Origin: a virus
Virus record (IMG/VR): IMGVR_UViG_3300006354_000003
Coordinates: 1 to 42,398 of that record
DNA: 42,398 nt
Strand: one strand, 5' to 3'
This document shows positions 1-6,713 of this stretch, in pieces (positions within the stretch are counted from its first letter, which is position 1; each line of letters starts with the position of its first letter). The translations under genes were made by a program, and so were the position numbers. Below the pieces are notes generated by a model that did not search any database, was not told where the DNA came from, and saw only the letters and a list, made by a program, of their open reading frames with translations.

Positions 1-367
1 GTGCAATGCCGGGTTGCCGCTGCAAAAAGCCGGGGACGCCGCCCCCATTTTCGGTGGTATCGAGGGGAGGCTGTGGGATGGTACCCGGCACCGGGATCGG
101 GTTGGGAGCGGCGGCATTGGCAGCGGCGGCAGCAAGAGCGGCCTTTTCCGCGTTCGATTTGCGACCACGTTTTCCCTTTGATGCCGGTTCGCCACCGGTT
201 GCAATCTCGACGTCCGCTGAATCGTTCGAATCGTTGGCGAAGCTGGCGTAAATTTCGCTAATGATCGAACCCTTGTCGGTGAGAATCGCAAGCCCTTCTT
301 CCGGTGTCCCTGTCTCGAATTCGATTTCCAAGCAAGGGTTTTGCTTGACAGTAAATTTGAACGACAT
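1..367 (-). CDS. Hypothetical phage protein, truncated by the window edge
   Basis: Reading leftward from ATG at 367 the frame stays open to the window edge, giving about 122 residues with the C terminus missing. It begins MSFKFTVKQNPCLEIEFETG, then has an acidic stretch, a basic KGKRGRKS patch at about residues 64-71 resembling an AT-hook, an alanine-rich run and a proline-rich tail. AGGACGGGA precedes the start as a ribosome-binding site, and a TTGACA promoter lies upstream at 405-433. The charged body with a low-complexity tail would fit a nucleic-acid-binding accessory protein, but I do not recognise the family and no function can be assigned. Confidence 0.72.
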   Translation of the reverse strand, partial: MSFKFTVKQNPCLEIEFETGTPEEGLAILTDKGSIISEIYASFANDSNDSADVEIATGGEPASKGKRGRKSNAEKAALAAAAANAAAPNPIPVPGTIPQPPLDTTENGGGVPGFLQRQPGIA

Positions 368-372
368 ATTAT
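345..372 (+). promoter_or_regulatory. Possible rightward promoter
   Basis: TTGACA at 345-350 and TATTAT at 367-372 are separated by 16 nt and point toward the gene at 459. The TTGACAGTA word matches the phage promoter family. The site overlaps the first codons of the leftward gene at 367, so the match could be coding coincidence. Confidence 0.3.
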
Positions 373-404
373 CCCGTCCTGTTGTTGTTGGTACGTACAC
401 CACG

Positions 405-433
405 ATACAATCATTAGAGTCGCGTACTGTCAA
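405..433 (-). promoter_or_regulatory. Leftward promoter of the TTGACAGTACGC family
   Basis: On the minus strand TTGACA (433-428) is followed by the family spacer word GTACGCGA and, 17 nt on, by TTGTAT (410-405). It would drive the gene starting at 367, with a leader of roughly 30 nt that contains a ribosome-binding site. Confidence 0.65.
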
Positions 434-458
434 CACAAAAACAACAAAAATAAAAAGG

Positions 459-920
459 ATGGTGAATAAAACAATCGGAGCACAGACAGTGAAAAATCTA
501 CGACGTAAAGTTGCGATCAAGCGACAGACAAGGAGTCCCATCGTTCTCACCGATGAAATGATCAAGCGGACGCTTTCCGACTTACAAAACGGAAAGATGA
601 AAACCAAGGACAATCGTGTAACGCTCAACGACGGATTACAGCCGGGATTTCAAGTGCTGGTGTACAAAAAAGGCGATGTGACATTGCATGCCATTTACAC
701 AGCACCGGACGGCAGCGGAAGTCGACCAAATAAAAAAATCGGCGATTGGATGCCCGGACATTCCGGACACATGAGCCTTGCGCACGGTCGCGCTTTGACG
801 GGCTCAATCCGCAAATTGGCAGATCACGGAATCGATATCGGAGAGCAAGAGAACCGATTCCGTGAGCAAATGCTAGCGCAGATTCTAAAAGAAGGCGCAA
901 ATTGGCGGCCAAACAAATAA
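459..920 (+). CDS. Stand-alone arm-type DNA-binding (DUF4102-like) domain protein
   Basis: A 153-residue protein with start ATG at 459 after AAAAAGG; in-frame upstream codons overlap the opposite gene and its promoter. After a basic N terminus, residues about 27-130 follow the layout of the N-terminal arm-binding domain of tyrosine integrases (PF13356-type): LTDEMIKRTLSDL, then DGLQPGFQVLVYKKGD, then KIGDW, then a SLAHGRALTGSIRKLADHGI helix ending in the G-I-D of the family. In integrases this domain binds attachment-site arms and is followed by core-binding and catalytic domains. Here the protein stops just after it, with no R-H-R-Y recombinase catalytic region. It is probably a DNA-binding protein rather than a recombinase. 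It could alternatively be a relic of an integrase, although the frame shows no decay. Confidence 0.72.
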   Translation: MVNKTIGAQTVKNLRRKVAIKRQTRSPIVLTDEMIKRTLSDLQNGKMKTKDNRVTLNDGLQPGFQVLVYKKGDVTLHAIYTAPDGSGSRPNKKIGDWMPGHSGHMSLAHGRALTGSIRKLADHGIDIGEQENRFREQMLAQILKEGANWRPNK

Positions 921-940
921 TCTACCAATAGCGGCATGCG

Positions 941-960
941 CGCCCCCGCGCGCCCCCGCG
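941..960. repeat. GC-rich tandem decamer
   Basis: CGCCCCCGCG occurs twice in perfect tandem and is flanked by GCG and CGC, giving a very GC-rich block in the 180-nt gap before the replication gene. Its role is unknown; it contrasts with the AT-rich surroundings of the other gaps. Confidence 0.6.
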
Positions 961-1000
961 CGCTAGCTATAGTGCGAAAGTGCACAGTACACAATCTTGA

Positions 1001-1077
1001 TTGACAGTCTGCGAACGTCAGGGCATGTTGTGCGCCCACTGTAGGAACTTCGCAACCATGTCGTCGCCTGACGTTCG
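1001..1077 (+). promoter_or_regulatory. TTGACAGT box and 11-bp inverted repeat before the replication gene
   Basis: TTGACAGTCTGCGAA at 1001-1015 matches the family's -35 plus spacer word, but the -10 at 16-17 nt (GCATGT/CATGTT) is poor. CGAACGTCAGG (1012-1022) is perfectly inverted as CCTGACGTTCG (1067-1077) across 44 nt, so a transcript could fold into a stem covering the small ORF start at 1058. A second TGCACAGTAC word lies just upstream at 981-990. This may be promoter plus operator, or an origin-proximal control site. Confidence 0.45.
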
Positions 1078-1105
1078 GATTTTGATCGGCAGGCTTGCAG
1101 CGTGA
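1058..1105 (+). CDS. Possible 15-codon leader peptide coupled to the replication gene
   Basis: ATG at 1058 opens MSSPDVRILIGRLAA, whose TGA stop overlaps the GTG start of the next gene (GTGA at 1102-1105). The replication gene has only a weak ribosome site, so reinitiation from this peptide is plausible. The right arm of the inverted repeat lies inside the peptide. It is too short to judge by coding statistics. Confidence 0.35.
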   Translation: MSSPDVRILIGRLAA

Positions 1106-3732
1106 CCGTTACATTATCTCCGCTCGATTACTATCGTGCCCATGGTGCTGCACTTTTTCCGATTCCCGCCGGTCAAAAAAATCCAATCGGTATCGTCAAA
1201 TCGTTCGCCCACGATTTTTCAACGGATCCTGCGCAATGGGACTATTGGGCGGCAACGCATCCAGGTTGCAATTGGGGGGTCGTTGCCGGGCCGTCGCAGT
1301 GGATCATCGTCGACACGGACGCAAAAGATGATCGCGACGCCGCATGGGCGGCCCGATGTGAACTATTTGCGGAATGGGGAGTTTCACCGAACGCTACACC
1401 TCATGTTCAATCGGCACGCGGTGGTTGGCATGATATATTCGCGGTGCCGGTCGACGTCGATGCGCGCACCTTGCGTCAACCTGATGCAGTAAAAAAGCTA
1501 ATAAATATCCGCGCTGGCAATGGTTTCGTAGTCGCTGCAGGGAGTTATTATGAGGGCACACCCAAAGGCGAGGCGTCCGGACCATATCTGCTTTTAAGCG
1601 ATCTTCCGCCACATCCGGCGCCGGCTGCGCTCATTGCACATTGTACCCGCGTCGCACACGTGGCCATGCAAGGTGTGCTCGGCACCCGAGACATTGCCGA
1701 CGTTGCTGCACTGATAACATGGCTTGCCGAACGTACCGCCTTCGCATCCTACGAGGATTGGGTCGGCGTGGGGATGGCGTTGAAACTGGAATTCGGTGAC
1801 GCTGGACTCGCTCTTTGGTCACTAGCGCATGACAGCACCGTGACAAGCGACGTCGAGGCGACCAAGTGGCGATCGTTCGCCAGTGAGCCGACACCGGGAG
1901 TTCAAACGCTTAACACTATCATGGATCGCGCACACCGGCTCGGGTGGAAGGGCACGGTTCGCAAGCCTGCAAACATTATGTTTGACGGTGTTGGGCAGGT
2001 AGCATCGATTGCGGCCAATGCCGGCGCAACTTTGCAGTTGCCACCGGGCACGCCCGGTCCAGCCGGCGGTTCGGGCGTTCCAATGCTCGAAGGGCAGGCG
2101 GAACTTGCACGCATCGGTGCCCCAATATTGCAAGAATTTTTGACAGCTACCGCCGATTCACCGATGCGCCCGACCGCGATTGATTATCCGACATTACCTG
2201 AATCCGCCTCTGGTCATGGGCTCTATAGTCCACTACTGGACGTGATTGACCGCATAATCGCGATGGCGGAAACGCCTAAAACATTCAAACAAATCAAATG
2301 CATCAATGCACTCGGCGTTCTGCAATGCGTTCATGAAGATACGTGCGCGGCCGTCTTACGTCGTGTGCACGCGCTCGGATGTACTCTCAACGGTGCCAAG
2401 ATCAAACTTGCTGCGGCACGCATAGCGGAGGAATCGTTACGAGCCTTCGTGCCGCTCGCTGCGTGGCTTTTGGACGGAAAAGGCTTTCCTGAAAACGACA
2501 ATTCCGACAATGTTGCAATCTTCCTTGAAATTCTAGGACTCGAAATAAGGTGGAACGCATGGCTTGAACGTGCCGAGATATTTGGTGGTGAATGGCGCAC
2601 TTGGACATACATTGACGACACGGTAGTTGCAAAACTTCGCACCCGTGGCAATAGGACGCATACGAGATTTCGCCCATCAAAAGAATTTTTTTGGGAATCG
2701 CTGCTTGCGCTCGCGCATATAAACACAGTCGACCCGGTAGTTGACGCGCTCGCGACGCTGCAAACGACATGGGATGGACAATACCGGCTTGCAATCTGGT
2801 TAACCCAAGTATGCGGCGTTCCGTGCGATCCGTATCATCAATCGGTCGGCAAAAATATAATCGGCGGCATGGTTCGCCGCGCTCGGCAACCAGGTTGCCA
2901 GCATGACACAATGGCCGTGCTTTACGGTTTCCAGGGTTCGGGTAAATCGACATTAGCGGCAATTCTTGCGCTGCAACCGGGCTGGTTTAGCGATTCTATC
3001 TTGCTCGGGGATGCCTCGAAAGAGTTGGTGTTGTCACTCGCTGGCAAGCTGGTAGTAGAGATTTCCGAAATGGGAATGCGCGGGAGCGCGAATCCGGCAC
3101 ACGTCAAGGCGATGATCTCGCGCCGGTTCGACGCGGGCCGTACCGCATATGCCCGATCGGTATCCGAGCGGCAGCGGCGTAACATTTTCATCGGCACCAC
3201 CAACGACGACACACCGCTTATCGATCCGACCGGCAATCGCCGGTTCCTCCCCGTGCACGTACCTCAAGAAATCGATTTGACATGGCTGCGTGCCAATATC
3301 GGGCAATTAATCGCAGAGGCGTGTGTGGCAGAAGCAGCCGGCGCTACGTTCGCGCTCCCGCGATCGGTGTGGGGCGACGCAGCGGAACGCCAAGAGGCGG
3401 CACGCGTCGAATCGGATGTGGAGGTTCTACTTGCCGATTGGTTCGGAGCAACGCAGTTTACAGCCGCTCTCTCATACGTGACCGCAGCCGATCTTGCAAA
3501 TTTATCCAAGCTTGCGGGCTGGCGCGGATCCAAAGAGGGACGTAGCGCTATCATGAAAAGTCTTGGATTCCGGCAAGAAAATGCATACATCGGAGGCAAA
3601 AAAAGCCGAGTATGGGTACGCGGTCTTATAGGGATTCCAGGATGGATCGAACGCGACGGCGTGAGATACATGGTCGGAACGGACAACAACAACTTACCAA
3701 GGGTGACGATTAGCCATGGTAATCGACCATAA
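1102..3732 (+). CDS. Primase-polymerase/VirE-type helicase replication protein
   Basis: An 876-residue protein starting at GTG 1102. Residues about 1-190 look like a bifunctional primase-polymerase (Prim-Pol) domain: the N-terminal YYRAHGAALFPIPAGQKNP, the acidic metal-binding IIVDTDAKDD near residue 70, SARGGWH near 110 with the catalytic-type histidine, and RAGNGFVVAAGS near 145. The C-terminal half resembles virulence-associated-E/D5-type superfamily 3 helicases: Walker A YGFQGSGKST near residue 615, a Walker B-like KLVVEISEM near 655, and a sensor-like IFIGTTNDDTPLIDPTGNRR near 700. Such fusions prime and unwind DNA at the origins of phages and plasmids. No separate DNA polymerase is seen in the window, so elongation probably uses the host enzyme or a gene outside it. 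Confidence 0.88.
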   Translation: MTVTLSPLDYYRAHGAALFPIPAGQKNPIGIVKSFAHDFSTDPAQWDYWAATHPGCNWGVVAGPSQWIIVDTDAKDDRDAAWAARCELFAEWGVSPNATPHVQSARGGWHDIFAVPVDVDARTLRQPDAVKKLINIRAGNGFVVAAGSYYEGTPKGEASGPYLLLSDLPPHPAPAALIAHCTRVAHVAMQGVLGTRDIADVAALITWLAERTAFASYEDWVGVGMALKLEFGDAGLALWSLAHDSTVTSDVEATKWRSFASEPTPGVQTLNTIMDRAHRLGWKGTVRKPANIMFDGVGQVASIAANAGATLQLPPGTPGPAGGSGVPMLEGQAELARIGAPILQEFLTATADSPMRPTAIDYPTLPESASGHGLYSPLLDVIDRIIAMAETPKTFKQIKCINALGVLQCVHEDTCAAVLRRVHALGCTLNGAKIKLAAARIAEESLRAFVPLAAWLLDGKGFPENDNSDNVAIFLEILGLEIRWNAWLERAEIFGGEWRTWTYIDDTVVAKLRTRGNRTHTRFRPSKEFFWESLLALAHINTVDPVVDALATLQTTWDGQYRLAIWLTQVCGVPCDPYHQSVGKNIIGGMVRRARQPGCQHDTMAVLYGFQGSGKSTLAAILALQPGWFSDSILLGDASKELVLSLAGKLVVEISEMGMRGSANPAHVKAMISRRFDAGRTAYARSVSERQRRNIFIGTTNDDTPLIDPTGNRRFLPVHVPQEIDLTWLRANIGQLIAEACVAEAAGATFALPRSVWGDAAERQEAARVESDVEVLLADWFGATQFTAALSYVTAADLANLSKLAGWRGSKEGRSAIMKSLGFRQENAYIGGKKSRVWVRGLIGIPGWIERDGVRYMVGTDNNNLPRVTISHGNRP

Positions 3733-4108
3733 CCATATCATGCCGAGCGATGAATGCGAACGCCGATTCGGATCAAGTCTTAAAAATTGCCCATTTTGCG
3801 GTTCGTCGCGTGTGGTGCCGATGGTCCGATCGTTGAACAACCACAAGGTCGGGATTGGATCGAAAGACGACGGCACGAGGCCATCAGCGTGTTACTTGAA
3901 TGGTAGCCAATCAAACTCTTCGAGCGTAGTATTTTTATGCCTATTTTCCCAATCTAAAATCGTTGCGATGCTATCAGACAATGGTTTGATAATCCCATTA
4001 ATTGCTTGTAATTCCACTAGCTTAACGGTCGCATCAAGGTTCAAATCGTCAATTGCACCAAGCGGTTCACGGGGATGTATCCGGAATGTTCCATCTGGTA
4101 TCATTTGA
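3716..4108 (+). CDS. Short zinc-ribbon ORF, possibly frameshifted
   Basis: The frame starts at ATG 3716 inside the end of the replication gene and encodes CPFCGSSRVVPM near residues 25-36, the single CxxC ribbon seen in Lar-like and other small phage zinc proteins. Downstream of about 3892 it is antisense to the better-supported leftward gene and reads like its shadow. In the +2 frame an alternative segment ends DWIERRRHEAISVLLEW at TAG 3904-3906, which looks more protein-like. A natural frameshift or sequencing slip near 3815 would join the two. The real product may therefore end near 3906. Confidence is low for the whole reading frame. Confidence 0.33.
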   Translation: MVIDHNHIMPSDECERRFGSSLKNCPFCGSSRVVPMVRSLNNHKVGIGSKDDGTRPSACYLNGSQSNSSSVVFLCLFSQSKIVAMLSDNGLIIPLIACNSTSLTVASRFKSSIAPSGSRGCIRNVPSGII

Positions 4109-4170
4109 CCCATGATTTGTTTGCGGTGCATTTCCAGGAATTTAGGCGGAATGTTTTCAAACTGTATCAT
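3892..4170 (-). CDS. Small acidic hypothetical protein
   Basis: 92 residues from ATG 4170, preceded by a GGGGAG ribosome site. It is mixed charged and helical in appearance, with FRIHPREPLGAIDDLNLD in the middle and a C-terminal ENRHKNTTLEEFDW. No catalytic motif is visible. It follows the minus-strand gene at 4657-4202 after 31 nt and is probably its operon partner, transcribed from the promoter at 4686-4715. It resembles no family I can name. Confidence 0.65.
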   Translation of the reverse strand: MIQFENIPPKFLEMHRKQIMGQMIPDGTFRIHPREPLGAIDDLNLDATVKLVELQAINGIIKPLSDSIATILDWENRHKNTTLEEFDWLPFK

Positions 4171-4201
4171 TGTCTCTTACTCCCCCGCAGCTTCGTCACA
4201 T

Positions 4202-4657
4202 TTAGATTCCTTTCCAATTCTGTACCCGTTTATGCATGAACTCCAAATCAATTTCGCAATTTTTGATATCAGCCGTCCAGCGATTACGTAGTGATTTGAA
4301 TTCCGCGTCATAGGTGCGCGGAGTCCAGCACCTATTATTGTGCGTGTCGTAATCGATCGGACGATTCATGACAATAGGTTCACCACTAGGATAACCATGC
4401 CGTTGCGGCTGAAACAAAATCGTATCAGGCGGGTTTGTGAGCCAATCTGCAAGCCGATCTTCCTTATCTGCTTTCCACTTTTCGGCGCGCTCAATGGCGA
4501 TCGGCAACGCATCGCAAGCCACCTCATACGGCCGGAACCGTGCACCAAAGCAAGATGATGTTTGCCAGCCTTGACCGGGGCGCTTGTAACCGTGGTGCGC
4601 GATCAATCCGTTTTTGGATTTAATGGCGCGTCCGCATATTTGACAAGTCGTTGTCAT
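4202..4657 (-). CDS. Small zinc-finger protein
   Basis: 151 residues from ATG 4657. A GTG at 4687 is also in frame but lies inside the -10 region, so 4657 is preferred. The N terminus MTTTCQICGRAIKSKNGLIA, followed by HHGYKRPGQGWQTSSCFGAR, carries CxxC, HH and C ligands of a zinc finger, and the rest is a charged helical segment (IERAEKWKADKEDRLADWL). The leader AAACGAGAGCACAGAAAC resembles the conserved leader of other family promoters. Its role is probably DNA or protein binding; function is unknown. Confidence 0.72.
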   Translation of the reverse strand: MTTTCQICGRAIKSKNGLIAHHGYKRPGQGWQTSSCFGARFRPYEVACDALPIAIERAEKWKADKEDRLADWLTNPPDTILFQPQRHGYPSGEPIVMNRPIDYDTHNNRCWTPRTYDAEFKSLRNRWTADIKNCEIDLEFMHKRVQNWKGI

Positions 4658-4685
4658 GTTTCTGTGCTCTCGTTTCAATATGTGC

Positions 4686-4715
4686 ACAGTACGCTAATCG
4701 TTGACAGTGTGTCAA
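4686..4715 (-). promoter_or_regulatory. Leftward promoter with TTGACA dyad
   Basis: On the minus strand TTGACA (4715-4710) and TACTGT (4691-4686) are 18 nt apart. The -35 is half of an inverted repeat, TTGACAGTGTGTCAA at 4701-4715 on the plus strand, so both strands carry a TTGACA. It is followed by GCACATATTGAAACGAGAG, close to the leader shared by the promoters at 5436, 13314 and 17321. It drives the gene at 4657. Confidence 0.68.
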
Positions 4716-5077
4716 CATTTATTTTTGCTATTGATCCACTTTTTTCGACTGGCCACTGAAATATATACATTAGGGCTATCTGGCCCGACATACTGGATGG
4801 TAAACCCTAGCGCGAGCGCTGCGGCGATCATCGCACCATTGCTTATATAACCTTTTTCTTTGGAAGCGTGTTGTTTCAAGACGTAGCTGTTGCCTTCAAC
4901 ATAATTCGGGCTCTTACGCCTCGGAATTGTTTCCAACCATTCCACCGCACGGTCGAACATTTTGGTACTTTTTGCCAATTCGGCGCGGGATTTGTTGAAC
5001 CCATTTCGCCATAGATTGTCAAACCCGAGCGCTGTTAGAGCGGGATAATCGCATACGATTTGATCTAAATTTTTCAT
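4712..5077 (-). CDS. Conserved mobilome hypothetical protein, predicted leaderless
   Basis: 121 residues from ATG 5077. An in-frame ATG at 5092 lies upstream of the -10 box and cannot be the start. The protein is helical and basic, with SYVLKQHASKEKGYISNGAM at about residues 67-86 followed by a hydrophobic IAAALALGFTIQYVG. This pattern (Y-x-L-K-H then GY-x-SNGA-x-IAAA-x-x-x-GF) is familiar from small uncharacterised phage and plasmid proteins. The start codon is 6 nt after the -10 hexamer of the promoter at 5084-5111 with no ribosome-binding site, so the mRNA should start at or next to the AUG. Function is unknown. Confidence 0.72.
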   Translation of the reverse strand: MKNLDQIVCDYPALTALGFDNLWRNGFNKSRAELAKSTKMFDRAVEWLETIPRRKSPNYVEGNSYVLKQHASKEKGYISNGAMIAAALALGFTIQYVGPDSPNVYISVASRKKWINSKNKC

Positions 5078-5083
5078 TTGTAT

Positions 5084-5111
5084 ACAGTACATGGAGTTGG
5101 TGGATTGTCAA
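5084..5111 (-). promoter_or_regulatory. Leftward promoter giving a leaderless transcript
   Basis: TTGACA (5111-5106), 16-nt spacer and TACTGT (5089-5084) on the minus strand. Only ATACAA separates the -10 from ATG 5077. Confidence 0.72.
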
Positions 5112-5164
5112 GATTCGCTGCGTTCTAGGAATTATCCAATGATTTCAACAGGTTAACTTTTTCG

Positions 5165-5422
5165 GTAGAACGTAGAACATAGAATACAGACTTCGCCATA
5201 AGCAGTCCTGGAGAGCGGTAGGTTGTGGTAATAAGTGTATACTATACTAACAGTTGGTAGACATAATGTAAATGTAAATTACATTAACATCCACTTTCAA
5301 TTGTCGACTAAACTTTTATATCTCTATGTTCTATGTTCTCTTTGTTCTAAAAAGAAGAATATATTAATAGAAACAATGATTTAACTATAGAACATAGACT
5401 GGAACACTCAGAACGTAGATAG
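5165..5422. repeat. AT-rich intergenic region with RTAGAAC heptad repeats
   Basis: The 425-nt gap between divergent genes (5078-5503) holds no gene I can support. It contains GTAGAAC-GTAGAAC-ATAGAAT in tandem at 5165-5185, an inverted set (CTATGTTCTATGTTC) at 5324-5338, a direct TATAGAACATAGACT at 5386-5400, and a weaker GAACGTAGATAG at 5411-5422. Between the clusters lies AT-rich DNA with the dyad AATGTAA-A-TTACATT at 5271-5285. Clustered short repeats next to AT-rich DNA are typical of replication origins or multi-site operators. Which of these applies is inference. Confidence 0.5.
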
Positions 5423-5435
5423 TGCAAAATAAACG

Positions 5436-5463
5436 TTGACAGTACATTAAAAGGGCGTATGGT
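5436..5463 (+). promoter_or_regulatory. Rightward early promoter with conserved leader
   Basis: TTGACA 5436-5441, 16-nt spacer starting GTACATTA, and TATGGT 5458-5463. It is followed by GTGGATATCGAAACGAAAGA, nearly identical to the leaders after the promoters at 13314 and 17321. It starts the main rightward early operon. Confidence 0.78.
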
Positions 5464-5503
5464 GTGGATATCGAAACGAAAGACTTATAGAAGAGGACAG
5501 AAT

Positions 5504-5785
5504 ATGACTACTCGTTGTGTAGACGGCCGTTTAATTCGTCACGATCCACAGACTGACGATCCTTATTTTGAAACTGATATCGGTCAATGTCAGGAATGCA
5601 AAGGTAAAGGCTGTTTCACACCCAAATATATCGACATTGTTTTCGATGATGGTCCCGGACCAGAAAGCGGTCGATTTATCGAAGTCGAGAATAATAAAGG
5701 ACGTAGTATTGAATTTGGTAAATGGATAAAACGTCCTGATGGTTATTGGGCACTGCGTTTTTATCCAGCGGAATACGCCAATTGA
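5504..5785 (+). CDS. Small zinc-binding-like hypothetical protein
   Basis: 93 residues from ATG 5504, with AGAGGACAG as ribosome site. An earlier in-frame ATG at 5459 overlaps the -10 and is rejected. Residues about 28-36 read CQECKGKGC, a CxxCxGxGC motif like one repeat of a DnaJ-type zinc centre. The rest is acidic (IDIVFDDGPGPESGRF) and ends WALRFYPAEYAN. It is the first gene behind the early promoter. The motif suggests metal binding; a function cannot be given. Confidence 0.7.
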   Translation: MTTRCVDGRLIRHDPQTDDPYFETDIGQCQECKGKGCFTPKYIDIVFDDGPGPESGRFIEVENNKGRSIEFGKWIKRPDGYWALRFYPAEYAN

Positions 5786-5832
5786 ACTTGACTTTTAGCG
5801 GGTGCCTGACGGAAACGAAGGGAATCGCCCTA

Positions 5833-5940
5833 ATGCGCCCCGCCGACCTGTTCGCCGAGCCTCGCGACTATTACGTGTCGGTGCGTCGCGGACCACGTAC
5901 CGGCTTACTTGCTGGCCCGTTTGCTACGCACGGTGCCTGA
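5833..5940 (+). CDS. Short conserved phage protein, apparently C-terminally truncated
   Basis: 35 residues from ATG 5833, preceded by GAAGGGAA. YYVSVRRGPRTGLLAGPFAT is the N-terminal signature of a family of roughly 60-residue phage proteins that normally continue HAEAL and a further helix. Here TGA comes directly after ATHGA. The 10-nt direct repeat GGTGCCTGAC flanks the gene (5801-5810 and 5932-5941), and the second copy supplies the stop, so a recombination or deletion may have shortened it. Function is unknown for the family. Confidence 0.5.
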   Translation: MRPADLFAEPRDYYVSVRRGPRTGLLAGPFATHGA

Positions 5941-5983
5941 CTCCCGACGGACACCTCACGCAAACAGGGAACACATAAATTCG

Positions 5984-6169
5984 ATGATTGGGAATGAAAT
6001 GAGTGACACGCACCGCGGTCTACTTGTGCGATCTTTTTACATTTTGCAGCGTGCAGAAGCACTTTTCGAGGCGAAATTATACACAGATGCAACCCTTCGC
6101 GCTCGCGCTGAATTAAACGAAATTCGCGACTTGCTTGCAGATATGCGAAAAGAGGGAATAGGACAATGA
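5984..6169 (+). CDS. Small helical hypothetical protein
   Basis: 61 residues from ATG 5984. ATG 5999 (MSDTHRG) is an alternative start, with GGGAATGAA just before it. The body is one long charged helix, LQRAEALFEAKLYTDATLRARAELNEIRDLLADMRKEG. It overlaps the next gene by 4 nt (ATGA), so the two are translationally coupled. No known motif. Confidence 0.65.
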   Translation: MIGNEMSDTHRGLLVRSFYILQRAEALFEAKLYTDATLRARAELNEIRDLLADMRKEGIGQ

Positions 6170-6408
6170 ACGTGCTGGCAAGATTCGATCGTGTTCGGCA
6201 ATGGGAAAGTGTGGATCCTCTCTTGACGTTCGCACTCTATGTTGAGGCGGTAGCTGCCGGCCGTATAGAGTGCGATGTGTGCGCGGCGTCGCAAATGACC
6301 GGGATTGCGGAGGCCGCCCGTCGAGCGATTATCGCGGCTACTGGCACGACGTGGAAAACGAACCCTCTTTACGAAAATGCGTTGACAGTACGCGAAACGA
6401 AAGGATAG
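6166..6408 (+). CDS. Small hypothetical protein
   Basis: 80 residues from ATG 6166, overlapping the preceding stop by 4 nt. It has a helical N terminus (VLARFDRVRQWESVDPLLTF) and two cysteines in IECDVCAASQM near residue 37, too few for an obvious zinc site. The -35 box of the next promoter lies within its last codons. Not recognised. Confidence 0.65.
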   Translation: MNVLARFDRVRQWESVDPLLTFALYVEAVAAGRIECDVCAASQMTGIAEAARRAIIAATGTTWKTNPLYENALTVRETKG

Positions 6409-6409
6409 T
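6382..6409 (+). promoter_or_regulatory. Internal promoter giving a leaderless transcript
   Basis: TTGACA 6382-6387, spacer beginning GTACGCGAAACG (16 nt) and GATAGT 6404-6409. CTACATC then leads straight to ATG 6417. The spacer contains GAAACGAAAGG, which could serve as a ribosome site on read-through mRNA from upstream. Confidence 0.65.
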
Positions 6410-6416
6410 CTACATC

Positions 6417-6713
6417 ATGGATGCTATTGAGCGAGACATCAACGAGGCGGAAGCAACTGTTACGCGTTTGCGCGCTGAACTGGCGCAAGCCGAGCGTGAT
6501 CGTGACGCACTCTACATTGAACGCAGCACCGAGAAATACGGTATCAAGATCGGTGACAAGGTGAAAAACGGTACCCGTGTCGGTATTGTTGAGAGCATTT
6601 TTCCCAATGCATACCGTAATGCCAGACCAAACCTTTTTGTATATTTGTTCAAGCAGGACGGCACTGTATCAAAGCGGATCACGACGTTTTTTGATTGGGA
6701 AAAAGTGACATGA
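6417..6713 (+). CDS. Coiled-coil protein with small C-terminal beta domain
   Basis: 98 residues from ATG 6417. Residues 1-40 form a heptad-rich coiled coil (ERDINEAEATVTRLRAELAQ then AERDRDAL). Residues 45-98 (KIGDKVKNGTRVGIVESIF onward) look like a small SH3/KOW-type beta fold. The start is 7 nt after a -10 box, so it can be made from a leaderless mRNA as well as from the operon. It overlaps the following gene by 4 nt. Function is unknown; the shape suits a small adaptor or nucleic-acid-associated protein. Confidence 0.7.
   Translation: MDAIERDINEAEATVTRLRAELAQAERDRDALYIERSTEKYGIKIGDKVKNGTRVGIVESIFPNAYRNARPNLFVYLFKQDGTVSKRITTFFDWEKVT

Noticed and set aside
459-920. Complete phage integrase
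   Set aside because: Only the arm-binding-type domain is present; no R-H-R-Y catalytic region follows in any frame up to the replication gene.
2402-2962. 186-codon minus-strand frame inside the replication gene
   Set aside because: The plus strand encodes the conserved helicase region here; the opposite frame has no ribosome site or known motif.
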